Shown here in pieces: positions 20,401 through 27,185 of a stretch of 56,967 nucleotides of DNA. The notes under the pieces were generated by a model. That model was not told where the DNA came from, searched no databases, and saw only the letters and a list, made by a program, of their open reading frames with translations. The stretch's first letter is position 1; every line of letters starts with the position of its first letter. The stretch comes from Thermoguttaceae bacterium (GTDB lineage: Bacteria > Planctomycetota > Planctomycetia > Pirellulales > Thermoguttaceae): contig JAGBAA010000059.1 in assembly GCA_017939795.1 (NCBI GenBank), positions 1-56,967 on the forward strand. The letters are read 5' to 3'. The position numbers and the translations under genes are program-made.

Positions 20401-20794
20401 GAACATGATGCAGTTCCTTCCGTGTTTTACCTGCGTGACGGAGACTGGGCTGCGTCTGAATGTATACGAAGCGATCCTGGCTGAAAACACTGTGGAGCCG
20501 CCGGTTTCAGATTCGGGCTGGATGGAGGTGATTGCCTGCCTCTTTGATGAAAATGCGAAACTTTTTGCCCGCCGGGCCATGGAATCCGGAGTTCCGGTTC
20601 CTGATGAGATCGGCAGTGAAGTGTTTGGAGATGATCTGAGTGTTTTCGGAGAAGCCGAGATGGTTTGGTCCAATGCGGAGACGGCTTATTTGACTCTGGA
20701 CCAGACAGAAGTCCGCGAACTGTTGGAAAAACGGGGGTGGCGTATTCTGGAGACAGATTCGGAGCTGAAACCCGAGTGGTTTGCGGATAAATGA
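14408..20794 (+). CDS. Giant DEAD-box helicase with DUF1998 and Vsr-like C-terminus (DrmA-DrmB fusion or DruE-like)
   Basis: A 2128-residue protein. Motif I GTGSGKT is at 97-103, motif II DELH at 226-229, and SAT at 263-265. Cysteine pairs (CRDCG, CPKC, CDEC, CPYCG) lie between about 495 and 605 and look like zinc knuckles. The helicase C domain has EMGIDIGN and QRVGRAGRR (about 1041-1075). A DUF1998/MZB-type region follows, with DAVPGGTGYL and a CYHCLYR cluster at about 1605-1660. Residues about 1755-1830 resemble a Vsr/DUF559-type nuclease (RPDF at 1771-1774, FTDG at 1790-1793, YH at 1796-1797). DrmA and DrmB of DISARM carry the helicase and DUF1998 parts separately; DruE of Druantia joins them at about this length. 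A large antisense reading frame over this gene is a shadow. Confidence 0.7.
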   Translation: MFPSIVARQLQEGILEYFRTTFPISNSVFEGCFESLKTDSGLMYHEPFVSVKLPFRGSEPKKHFEAFEPENPPYFHQVRAFQRLTGENVRSTIIATGTGSGKTECFLYPILEHCWQHRFEKGIKAVLVYPMNALANDQSKRLAQFIHDSEKLRGNITVGMYTGSRAKSTTCMTADQVITDRETLRKSPPSILITNYKMLDYLLNRPKDAPLWRENGPETLKYLAVDELHTFDGAQGTDLACLLRRLKARLNMQPAQLCCVGTSATMGSREQEAEIRDFAGQIFGEEFDEGSIITEDRLCAEEFFSDASPRNVTLPNAEQVRELWQNIHDDDETAYIQNAVAGWFPDFSEDPMSLPGRLALAVELRDHVFVQDLISRMETGWHQNRALAEWLRLEKKYELGDAEQQKGTLDSIFALISWARTGSEENPRPFLQLHVQLWMSEMRRLLAKVGRKDLRFKTYFAMDKENLKPGKKYHDSDRENFLPVVNCRDCGATGWVSALNERKNMTIFDHRAFYNMYFSGDHRITMMFPEENPLEIIPGEDETDGPKLFYRQRLCPKCLHIQDAEYSQKTICDECDTETVPVLVPVEMHTEGNRHAHQYICPYCGSKRGLALIGLRSTTEISTCLSQVFASRFNDDKKLLAFSDNVQDAAHRAGFFSHNTWRFPLRRAILKYLQEEGAGQSLASVQDGFCRYWRERLSREEFAGYFTPPNMTWRQIYEDMVRNGNLPHDKNTEEFLQDIEKRLRYELMLEFGLRANIGRTLDKSGCATLAFSNEDIETAAERLQTRVENELNALHGIGTDLFRQMVVVFLYTLCRSGAFFDSVFHSFVKAEGKTYLLSSDVRLGRMWLPPLQSGRNTPRFLAVSHAGRKVPGFDSVLDRKYSGRLRQLVGPFLLSDDDIFHSIARILTEELAALEVLLPFADTPGMSVYGLNREKVHVSSDVKFVKCTSCRTLHSIPGEQAVLWSKLPCLRRPCSGILKPVLQGGLDYYGRLFSSGDLARVNANEHTSMLRDEDRDRIEKTFRSKVSNPWDPNVLSCTPTLEMGIDIGNLSSVVLCNMPPSEAQFVQRVGRAGRRDGNALTLVTASNTKHHDVFYYQDPHEMLDCSVLPPRIFLNASAVLERQYLAYCLDCWNKHGNLGEHAVPDTLASVFMTIGNRNTSQFPYNFLEYIQKNEQELLDSFLEIFRADLDLTARESIEKFAIGGEDESPLHAKLMKCFESQIKESANIGEKIKDVRAAIAYFRNLPKDSTHDEEIAQLEREEKGLEQMKRELRRKNVYNFLSDEGLLPNYAFPEEGVVLKAILSRFEKKEEPGKKGKEDEQRLVYEYRRRAQTALSEFAPECSFYASGHKLRIDQIDIHNAQRNTWRLCPNCAHAEAETHAHSACCPRCGDPGWGDLGQLRTMWRTPVVYSNMDYGQSSISDESDDRSNVFFLKEMLVDVDEENDIVSSYSMENGDIPFGYELVRKAVMREINFGERDMFGNKFAVAGSEEVRKGFRVCQYCGKIQPKNGKETHSRYCKTRYIPETRSDAIVSSLFIYREFETEALRILIPSTTLDSSRARTESFAAALLLGLKLHFGNVDHIRPVLCDVPTSDPICRRQYLVLYDAVPGGTGYLKELAESSQTERPALLEVFRKALEVLEHCECRNDPKAEACYHCLYRYVQTEHLGSASRKTAAKMLRSIVNGWKGLRKCEGVRTIPIDSLMESELERRFIETFPGMCTANRTLELHEALVNGKMGYRLHIQCEGRSIVWDVEPQVTLGREDGVSVTSRPDFIFWPIPRDSRRPVAVFTDGFRYHQDKLHDDTLKREAIRKSGRFRVWSFSWNDITFGLEVNEDYHTETLVPERMPSGSKCYRQMIGTGPAGQLYPDRVSAMELFVRYLSLEDAEALFTHQAHAYAYSLLDVRISQSVEKMEECRKVLERIREWTQISEGSIPTSEMFFGKWTPRYELPHLTIWSAMAKEDRKDPSKIRVHAVLEDTLENRTSNLEAEWNGMLHFANMMQFLPCFTCVTETGLRLNVYEAILAENTVEPPVSDSGWMEVIACLFDENAKLFARRAMESGVPVPDEIGSEVFGDDLSVFGEAEMVWSNAETAYLTLDQTEVRELLEKRGWRILETDSELKPEWFADK

Positions 20795-20919
20795 CCCGAT
20801 AAAGTCCGGGAGTCGGTTTTGGATATTCCAGCCGGTAAACGGACGATATGCTCCATGGTTTTGGAGCGAAAGTCTACCTACGTGAAATAAATATCGATCC
20901 CATTTCAGGAGAATTTTTT

Positions 20920-23031
20920 ATGGCGCAGCCAGTCACTATCGCGATTTCGACCGATTTTCTTTCGGTGTATGCGAAATTGCCTAAAAATATTCAGAACCGA
21001 ACGAATGAGTTCGTGCAGAAATTCCAAAACGATCCCTCGGGGCCCGGGATCAATTTTGAGCGTATTCGCGGATGCCAGGACCGAAAACTCTATTCTGTCC
21101 GCATTGACGATACCTATCGTGGGATCGTTGCCAGGCAGGACGGAACGTCTACATATTTCTTTCTTTGGGTCGATCACCACGACGAAGCCTACGAGTGGGC
21201 TGTTCGGCGTCGGTGTGCCGTCAACCATGCAACAGGGGCGATCCAGATCTTTAATGTCCAATACACGGAAGCCGCAGAGGAAGAGAAGGGAGAAGAGTAC
21301 GAGTTTCCGCTTTTCCATGCCATTTCGGATGCGGATCTGATTGCACTGGGTGTTCCTGTCGAGCTTCTTCCCTTTGTCCGCAGTCTGAAAACTCAGGAAA
21401 GTTTTGCCCGCGCATGCTGTCAGATCCCGCCGGACGCTTTCGAAAATCTCGCCTACCTCGCAGGAGGGATCCCGTTAAACGAAGTGCTGGATATGGCGGC
21501 TTCGCAGAAATCTGATCTGCCGGTCACGGATGATTTGACGGCGGCACTTCAGAATCCCGTGACTCAAAAGTCTTTTGTCATCATCACGGGAGAAGAGGAA
21601 TTGCGTCAGATCATGTCTGCCCCGCTTGAAAAATGGCGTGTTTTCCTGCATCCTGATCAGAGAAAGATCGTTTCCAAAAACTGTTCCGGACCTGTTCGGG
21701 TCCTTGGAAGTGCGGGAACCGGGAAAACGGTCGTTGCGATGCATCGTGCAAAGTATCTGGCCTCTCAGCTGAAAGGAGAGGGAAAAATACTCTTCACCAC
21801 GTTTACGACCAACCTGGTGCAGGACATTCAGAAAAACCTTCAGAAAATCTGCTCATATGAAGAATTGAAAGCGATCGAGGTCGTGAATCTCGATCGGTGG
21901 GTCCATATGTTTCTGCAGGAAAATGGTCTGAAAGAGGAGCTCACGTACGAAACCGATGAAATTTGGAGAGAAGCGATCGAACGAACCGGAAATGAACTCG
22001 ATCAGCCAGTTTCCTTTTATGAAGAAGAATGGATCCGGATCGTCATGGCACAAGAGGCCGTTACTCTGGAAAAATATCTCGCTGCTTCACGTGTCGGACG
22101 CGGTATCCGTCTGGATCGGAAGAAGAAAATGATGATCTGGAAAGTGTTTGAGGCGTATCGGGATCTTTTGAAGGAAAAAAGTCTTTATGATATCCACACA
22201 GCAATGCTGAATGCTGCGTATTTCCTGGAAAAGGAGCAGGGGGAACCGCGATATCGGCACATCATCGTAGATGAGGGACAGGATTTCAGCTCGAACGCCT
22301 TCCGTCTCTTGCGGAAAATGGCTGGGCCGGAACATGAAAACGATATGTTCATCGTTGGAGATTCCCATCAGCGTATCTACAAAAATCGTGCAGTCCTCTC
22401 CCAGTGCGGGATCAATGTTCGAGGCCGAAGTACGGTTTTGAAAGTAAATTACCGAACTACGGAAGAGACACGGAAATTTGCGATCGCACTCCTTGCCGGG
22501 ATCCCGTTCGATGACCTGGATGGTGCCGAACTGACTGAGGACATCTGCCGGTCTCTTACGAGCGGAATGAAACCGGAGGTGCGAAACTTTGAATCATTTG
22601 AAGCGGAAATGAATTTTTTGCATCAGGAACTTCAGGCTTTGCAGACGGCGGGGACTCCTCTGGAAAATATTTGTGTCGTTGCGAAAAAGCGGGCAACGAT
22701 GGAGGATTGCCGAGCTTTTCTGCAGAAAAAGGGGATCAAATGCTATAAAATCAACAAAGAATCTGATGATCGAACGATTTCCGGGCTTCGGACGGCGACG
22801 ATCCATCGTGTGAAGGGGCTGGAGTTTCATTATGTTTTCATCATCGGGGTGAATAAGAACATTTTCCCGTACAAACTGCCGGAAAATCAGAGTGATCCGG
22901 TATCGATCCGGGAGAATATCGCCGCGGACAAATGTCTTCTTTATGTCGCCTTGACCCGCGCACAAAAGGGAGCGTACATTACATCCAGCGGTAAACCGTC
23001 CGAATTTCTCACCGGATTTTTTCCTGACTGA
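20920..23031 (+). CDS. UvrD-type superfamily 1 helicase with N-terminal ParE/RelE-like domain
   Basis: A 703-residue protein. The start at ATG 20920 follows AGGAGA at good spacing and removes a 24-residue extension. Residues 1-110 have the strand pattern of RelE/ParE toxins (KLYSVRIDDTYRGIV, then a YFFLWVDHHDEAYEWA segment). The helicase begins with the Walker A motif GSAGTGKT (about 264-271), has DEGQD at 451-455 as motif II, and ends with YVALTRAQKG (about 672), typical of UvrD/Rep/PcrA. It lies 125 bases after the DruE-like gene on the same strand and probably belongs to the same defence operon. In known relatives the toxin-like fold is a fused accessory domain, and whether it is catalytic here cannot be told. 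No such gene belongs to canonical DISARM or Druantia. Confidence 0.7.
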   Translation: MAQPVTIAISTDFLSVYAKLPKNIQNRTNEFVQKFQNDPSGPGINFERIRGCQDRKLYSVRIDDTYRGIVARQDGTSTYFFLWVDHHDEAYEWAVRRRCAVNHATGAIQIFNVQYTEAAEEEKGEEYEFPLFHAISDADLIALGVPVELLPFVRSLKTQESFARACCQIPPDAFENLAYLAGGIPLNEVLDMAASQKSDLPVTDDLTAALQNPVTQKSFVIITGEEELRQIMSAPLEKWRVFLHPDQRKIVSKNCSGPVRVLGSAGTGKTVVAMHRAKYLASQLKGEGKILFTTFTTNLVQDIQKNLQKICSYEELKAIEVVNLDRWVHMFLQENGLKEELTYETDEIWREAIERTGNELDQPVSFYEEEWIRIVMAQEAVTLEKYLAASRVGRGIRLDRKKKMMIWKVFEAYRDLLKEKSLYDIHTAMLNAAYFLEKEQGEPRYRHIIVDEGQDFSSNAFRLLRKMAGPEHENDMFIVGDSHQRIYKNRAVLSQCGINVRGRSTVLKVNYRTTEETRKFAIALLAGIPFDDLDGAELTEDICRSLTSGMKPEVRNFESFEAEMNFLHQELQALQTAGTPLENICVVAKKRATMEDCRAFLQKKGIKCYKINKESDDRTISGLRTATIHRVKGLEFHYVFIIGVNKNIFPYKLPENQSDPVSIRENIAADKCLLYVALTRAQKGAYITSSGKPSEFLTGFFPD

Positions 23032-23047
23032 TTGCTCATGTTCCCAT

Positions 23048-23089
23048 TTCGGCGGAGCGTACGGTATTTCAGCCTGCCGTTTCGCCGAA
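23048..23089. terminator. Inverted repeat between convergent operons
   Basis: Outer stem TTCGGCG / CGCCGAA with inner stem ACGG / CCGT. It lies between the plus-strand helicase gene, which ends at 23031, and the minus-strand csx3, which ends at 23166. A bidirectional terminator is the simplest reading, although the T-run on the plus strand is short. Confidence 0.5.
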
Positions 23090-23165
23090 GTTTAATGCTG
23101 TTTTACGAAGACGGGTTCCCAAAAAACATTTTTTGTGAGAGACGATGCTGCGTTCTGTTGGTTTT

Positions 23166-23468
23166 TTATTTTTCAGGGATGACGTCAAGTTCAGTCTGTT
23201 CAGCTTCCAGATCGAGAACGGATCCTTCAGAAAAATTCGGGGAGTGCGTCGCGATGATGACGGCTCCAAGGCGCGGGTCCCAGGTCGCCAACGCTCCGGC
23301 TGGTGAACCGTGAAGTTCGTGAAATGCCAGACCGTATCGCCAGATCGGAGCTCTGCCGGTCAGCACGACCAGTGCACCGCGCGGGATCTGTGGAAGCGGC
23401 GGAAGTGCTTCGGACGGAGTGATCGGACCATCTACACCAAGATCGTAAAACACGACCGGAATTTTCAT
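23166..23468 (-). CDS. csx3: CRISPR ring nuclease Csx3/Crn3-like
   Basis: A 100-residue protein whose ATG at 23468 overlaps the stop of the protease gene (ATGA), so translation is coupled. The core TGRAPIWRYGLAFHELH (37-53) and the strand ATWDPRLGAVIIATH (61-75) match the Csx3 family signature, including a histidine (50 or 53) and the D64/R66 pair expected near the active site. Csx3/Crn3 proteins degrade cyclic tetra-adenylate and so switch off type III CRISPR signalling. Its place as the last gene of the sigma-like / unknown / Lon-sensor operon suggests it limits activation of that protease. Length is normal for the family. Function is inferred from motifs. Confidence 0.75.
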   Translation of the reverse strand: MKIPVVFYDLGVDGPITPSEALPPLPQIPRGALVVLTGRAPIWRYGLAFHELHGSPAGALATWDPRLGAVIIATHSPNFSEGSVLDLEAEQTELDVIPEK

Positions 23469-24760
23469 TCGTTTTCCTTTCTGTAAAGTGTCTCGTTTTT
23501 CTGCCATGCGGTTAATTTTGAGCTGCTCGGTATCAAAATTGGGCCATTCATCTCTTTGTCCCAGTACAGGAAAAGCGGCTGAATGTCCGGAAAATCATAG
23601 AGTGCCAGCGACATCGGCACGTTTCCAAGTGTCAGGTCGAAAATGATCCGGGACTCCTTTCCATTCGTGAATTTCAGCGTCTCGTTCAATTCCCGGGCCT
23701 GTTTGATACCGAAAGGCGTATCCAATTTTTTTATCTCAACACGGCAATTCAGCCGTTCACGAATTTCATCTGCATCCTTTTGAAATTGAGTTCCAGCAAG
23801 GAGCAGATAGACCTTTTCCGGTTCGAATATTTGAACATCATTCAGGATCACCTCCCAACCGTGGCTTACCCAGGCTGCCAGATGCCCGCCGCGAAATTCT
23901 TCGATCGGCAGTTCCGTATTATTCTTACGTTGATCAGCAACCAGCCGGGGAGAGATCTTTTCGAGGTAAAAATCTCGCCGCCGTTTCGGAGCGTGCGGAA
24001 GGGCATAGTAGCTGTTGAAAACTTTCCAATCCGCATTCTTATCCGGTTCCTTCGCCAATTTGGCAAGGTACGGTCCAAGTGCCTCCTCAATGTTCGCTTG
24101 GGGTTCCAGCTTTTTCAAGCATTTGCCTGCGTCCAGCTTTTTCAAAAGTTCGTCCAGCTTTTGAAATTCTTCGTTCGCGCAATTTTTCGGGCAAAAAAAG
24201 TCTGTTCCGTCCCATTCTTGCACTGCGGAAAACTTCTCTTTCAGCCCAATGACCTTCTGAAGTCCTTGCTCCCACGCCCCGGTCGCAAAAACCTTCGGGT
24301 CCGGCAGAAGGCCTTTCTCGGCAAGTTTCAGCCCGGCATAAAGCGGAAGCCACGCCGACTGCCAATCTTCTTCCTTCGGAGCGAGTTCACGCAGTACTTT
24401 AGAACTCCGTTTGACCGCCAGATGCAGTGTCCATCCGGAAACTTTTGCCTTCTTCAGGACTGCATCTGCCGTTTTCTTCAACCCTTCCGGCAGCGATGGA
24501 TCGTGCCCATCTCCGCCAGACCGCCATTCCAGAGGAATGATCGCCCCAGACCGAAAAACGCTGTTTTCTGCCACTTCCAAACGCACCAGGACCCAGCATC
24601 CGCCCAGTTTTTCCGGAAGTTTCGGCTTTTTCCAATACATGTCAGCTTTCTCAAAAACTTCCGGTTTCAGGAGCCAGGAGGCAAGGTTGCCGTATCGGCG
24701 GAGCAATTTTACTGCTTCATACAAACTCAAATTCACAAACGTCTGATCGGAAATATTCAT
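23465..24760 (-). CDS. calpL: CRISPR-associated Lon-type protease fused to CARF/SAVED-like sensor (CalpL-like)
   Basis: A 431-residue protein beginning at ATG 24760 in an ATGA overlap with the upstream gene. The middle part follows the Lon proteolytic core: a serine followed by alanine at 135-136 (WQSAWLP), the ATG triad at 159-161 (the TG of Lon's MTGE), and GLKEK at 172-176. The Ser135-Lys176 spacing of 41 is close to the 43 of E. coli Lon (S679/K722), and the Thr-Gly sits in the same register. The C-terminal 130 residues have a Rossmann-like sensor signature, FDLTLGNVPMSLALYDF (374-390), similar to the CARF motif of the Card1-like protein nearby. CalpL is a cA4-activated Lon protease with a SAVED sensor that releases a sigma factor. 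I infer the same role here; whether the sensor is CARF or SAVED is open. Confidence 0.65.
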   Translation of the reverse strand: MNISDQTFVNLSLYEAVKLLRRYGNLASWLLKPEVFEKADMYWKKPKLPEKLGGCWVLVRLEVAENSVFRSGAIIPLEWRSGGDGHDPSLPEGLKKTADAVLKKAKVSGWTLHLAVKRSSKVLRELAPKEEDWQSAWLPLYAGLKLAEKGLLPDPKVFATGAWEQGLQKVIGLKEKFSAVQEWDGTDFFCPKNCANEEFQKLDELLKKLDAGKCLKKLEPQANIEEALGPYLAKLAKEPDKNADWKVFNSYYALPHAPKRRRDFYLEKISPRLVADQRKNNTELPIEEFRGGHLAAWVSHGWEVILNDVQIFEPEKVYLLLAGTQFQKDADEIRERLNCRVEIKKLDTPFGIKQARELNETLKFTNGKESRIIFDLTLGNVPMSLALYDFPDIQPLFLYWDKEMNGPILIPSSSKLTAWQKNETLYRKENE

Positions 24761-25875
24761 TCTTCGGTATCGTCCTCGCCGTCCAAAGAGATCGGTTCCT
24801 TTTCTCCTTGAAGAAAAACATCCAGGGTGACTGTCTCTTCTATTGAAGACTCGAGCCACGAATGGAACTCTCTCAGAGACACTTTCCAATAGCCGTCGGG
24901 GTCTTTATCTGTCAGTTCATGCCCAAAAATACGGAGCTTGACGACCTTCTCAAGGATTTCATCCTCCGGAATGAAACGAAATTCCCCATCGATCGCGATC
25001 CCAAGGATCTCCCACTCTTCCGTTTGCCAAATCATTCCGGGATAATCAACTTCCGCATCGGTTTCCGCAGCCATCACTGCCGGCAAAACAGATTTCAGTG
25101 ATGCTGCAAAACGCTGTCGTTCATAAAATTTCCGAGTCGGTATATGTTCCAGAATTGGAACCGTAAAATACCTTCCGTCATACAGATCGACAGTCAGGCC
25201 GAACTTTTCAAACACGGTCGGATCGCTGTGCGGAAGCGTTTCCCACATGTCGCTTTTTTCCTTTCGGCAGACCGGCAGAACACCGATCCGCATGGAACGG
25301 ATCCCTTCAGACGGCAACGCGGAAAACATGAATTTTTCACGGTTTCGCAGCGTCCACTGAATTTGGGTACCCGGAGTTTCCCAGCTGCGTTTCATTTCAT
25401 TCCAATGTGCTTCAACCTTGCGTTTTTCAGGCCGAAGCGTTTTCAGAAGTGCCAGCGTAAGATCCGAGATCGGAGCATCCACGACATTCAGCCGTTTTTC
25501 TTCCGGGATTGGCCAGAACACGAGATACTCTTCAAGGATCGCTTCCGCGTCAGCATCAAGGATCGTACCTTCAGCATGATCCAGGATCTCGGCAAACAGT
25601 GCAGGATCCTCCGACTTCAGCAGGATCAGATCCTGTACCCGAATAATGGCATCCGCCAGTTTTTGACCGGAGAGGTCATCCCATTTTTCCACATTCTCTT
25701 TGAAATACGCCGCGACTTCCTCCTGGTTTGGCTCACAGTTTTCCCAGAGGTCCGGCTCACCCAAAAGTGCGAGTCTTCCTGCCAACGCCCATTTTTCAAG
25801 TCCCTCGGCCGCCTGTGCATTTTGGCGCAGTTCTTTTTTCATTCTGTTTTGCAATTCATTCAGTGTTTCATTCAT
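24757..25875 (-). CDS. Acidic protein of unknown fold, candidate CalpT-like protease target
   Basis: A 372-residue protein not recognised by motif. ATG 25875 is preferred because AAAGG lies nine bases upstream; ATG 25884 is in frame but too close to it. The N-terminal 150 residues are helical and acidic, the middle is beta-rich (YDGRYFTVPILEHIPTR), and the end is strongly acidic (DGEDDTEE). No signal peptide, membrane segment or catalytic motif was seen. It lies between the sigma-like gene and the Lon-type protease gene, and its stop overlaps the protease start. In the CalpL/CalpT/CalpS system the equivalent position belongs to the anti-sigma factor that the protease cuts. That role is inferred from gene order only. 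Confidence 0.4.
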   Translation of the reverse strand: MNETLNELQNRMKKELRQNAQAAEGLEKWALAGRLALLGEPDLWENCEPNQEEVAAYFKENVEKWDDLSGQKLADAIIRVQDLILLKSEDPALFAEILDHAEGTILDADAEAILEEYLVFWPIPEEKRLNVVDAPISDLTLALLKTLRPEKRKVEAHWNEMKRSWETPGTQIQWTLRNREKFMFSALPSEGIRSMRIGVLPVCRKEKSDMWETLPHSDPTVFEKFGLTVDLYDGRYFTVPILEHIPTRKFYERQRFAASLKSVLPAVMAAETDAEVDYPGMIWQTEEWEILGIAIDGEFRFIPEDEILEKVVKLRIFGHELTDKDPDGYWKVSLREFHSWLESSIEETVTLDVFLQGEKEPISLDGEDDTEE

Positions 25876-25914
25876 TGTTTTCATCCTTTCTAATTAATTA
25901 AATAGCCGAGTGTT

Positions 25915-27000
25915 TCATTTTGACGTTTCTTTTTTCTTTTTTTCTTCTTTTTTTAATGCCGGAATGAGTTGCGGTAATAGTTTTTTTCGATATTTACTCA
26001 AATGGTTGGGGACGTCTTTGACAGGAATTCCCAATAGTTCACGAACAACATAGGGATCACGAACTGGACAAAACCATCGAATATATTCTCTTTTTAAATA
26101 CCATCTTTTATCACGACTTCCACGTTTGGAATTTGCCTCTTGATTTTCCGGCTTCTCGTCATTTTCCAGTATTTCCTCTTCTATATCATCAAGAGCATTT
26201 AATACCGCTTGACGAATATTCTTTTCACCAGCTTTTTCAAAAACAGATTTCTTCAAGGCCTCGATACCAGATTTGACATTATTGGGATAGTTGGTATAGT
26301 GATCAAACAGTTGGATTCCTGCCTGTGTTTCATTCTGGTTTGGAAACCGCACATCACAACAGGCTGCCACACAGTACTTTTCCAGCTCACGAACGATTTT
26401 TTCATGTCCTGCTCGTACTTTATCCTGTTTATATTGATCCATCTCTGCTTCATCCTTAAAATCTAAATTTGCCATTTCAAAAATCCAATCACCTTCGTGA
26501 GTTTGATCTGGGTGTTTTTCAAGTCGATCTTCCCATGTTTCGCTTTTTTCTGATGTATTGGACGTAAATCGTATTGTTTCTTCCCGTTTTTCACGATCTT
26601 TTTTAGAAAGATGACCGGTATATCCTATAATTTCATTTTTCTGCAAATTCGTGAAAATTCCATATAGACTTTCCCGCGAAATACAAACATTAAAAAAAGA
26701 CGCGCCTTCCGGAAGAACAAAATCAACAACGCCGCCCTCGTGCCATTTTTTATGAAGAGAGATGAAAAGTTCCGCACACACTGCAGCCCTCTCATCATCT
26801 TTTTTCTTTGAATCCTCGTCGTACTCCTGACCGTTAAAAAGAAATGCAGTTCTCCTTTTCAAAAAGGTAGATATTCCATTTTCATCTTCATCTGCTCCCT
26901 CCACAAAAACATACTGCTGGATCTTTTCCCATTCATTTTCCCAGCCTTTACCTTTTGAAGCCAGAAGGGGCACATTGATATTCGGTTCGTTATCTTTCAT
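25915..27000 (-). CDS. Sigma-factor-like protein with C-terminal HTH (candidate CalpS-like)
   Basis: A 361-residue protein starting at ATG 27000, preceded by GAGGAG. The C-terminal segment PYVVRELLGIPVKDVPNHL followed by a basic SKYRKKLL tail resembles sigma region 4 of ECF-type factors (the EIAELLG-x-TV-x-RL-x-RARKKL pattern). The N-terminal part may contain a region 2-like helix bundle, but I cannot align it with confidence. The very end is lysine-rich. The gene is noticeably more AT-rich than its neighbours, which suggests separate acquisition. As first gene of the operon with the Lon-sensor protease it would fit a sequestered transcription factor released by proteolysis. It could also be an unrelated DNA-binding protein. 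Confidence 0.4.
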   Translation of the reverse strand: MKDNEPNINVPLLASKGKGWENEWEKIQQYVFVEGADEDENGISTFLKRRTAFLFNGQEYDEDSKKKDDERAAVCAELFISLHKKWHEGGVVDFVLPEGASFFNVCISRESLYGIFTNLQKNEIIGYTGHLSKKDREKREETIRFTSNTSEKSETWEDRLEKHPDQTHEGDWIFEMANLDFKDEAEMDQYKQDKVRAGHEKIVRELEKYCVAACCDVRFPNQNETQAGIQLFDHYTNYPNNVKSGIEALKKSVFEKAGEKNIRQAVLNALDDIEEEILENDEKPENQEANSKRGSRDKRWYLKREYIRWFCPVRDPYVVRELLGIPVKDVPNHLSKYRKKLLPQLIPALKKEEKKKKETSK

Positions 27001-27050
27001 GACGTCTCCTCATTTGAAAAAATTTTGACAGTGAGATACCTGATATTTTG

Positions 27051-27079
27051 AGTATATCACAGGGTGGAAAAAAATACAA
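27051..27079 (-). promoter_or_regulatory. Candidate promoter of the protease operon
   Basis: On the minus strand TTGTAT (27079-27074) and TATACT (27056-27051) are separated by 17 bases, about 50 bases upstream of the ATG at 27000. This fits a sigma70-type promoter for the four-gene minus-strand operon. Confidence 0.45.
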
Positions 27080-27135
27080 GAAGTTTCCACGCGATTTTCC
27101 TTAAAAAAATGAGAATTTCTGATGCGGGGCGCGTC

Positions 27136-27163
27136 TTGCAAATTTGGAGATTTCTGGTACAAT
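27136..27163 (+). promoter_or_regulatory. Candidate promoter of the Csx3-like/P-loop gene
   Basis: TTGCAA (27136-27141) and TACAAT (27158-27163) with a 16-base spacer, followed by GAGGAGG before ATG 27186. It is back to back with the minus-strand promoter of the protease operon, so the two transcription units could be co-regulated from one 185-base region. Confidence 0.5.
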
Positions 27164-27185
27164 ATAAGGTCATGAGGAGGAACAC

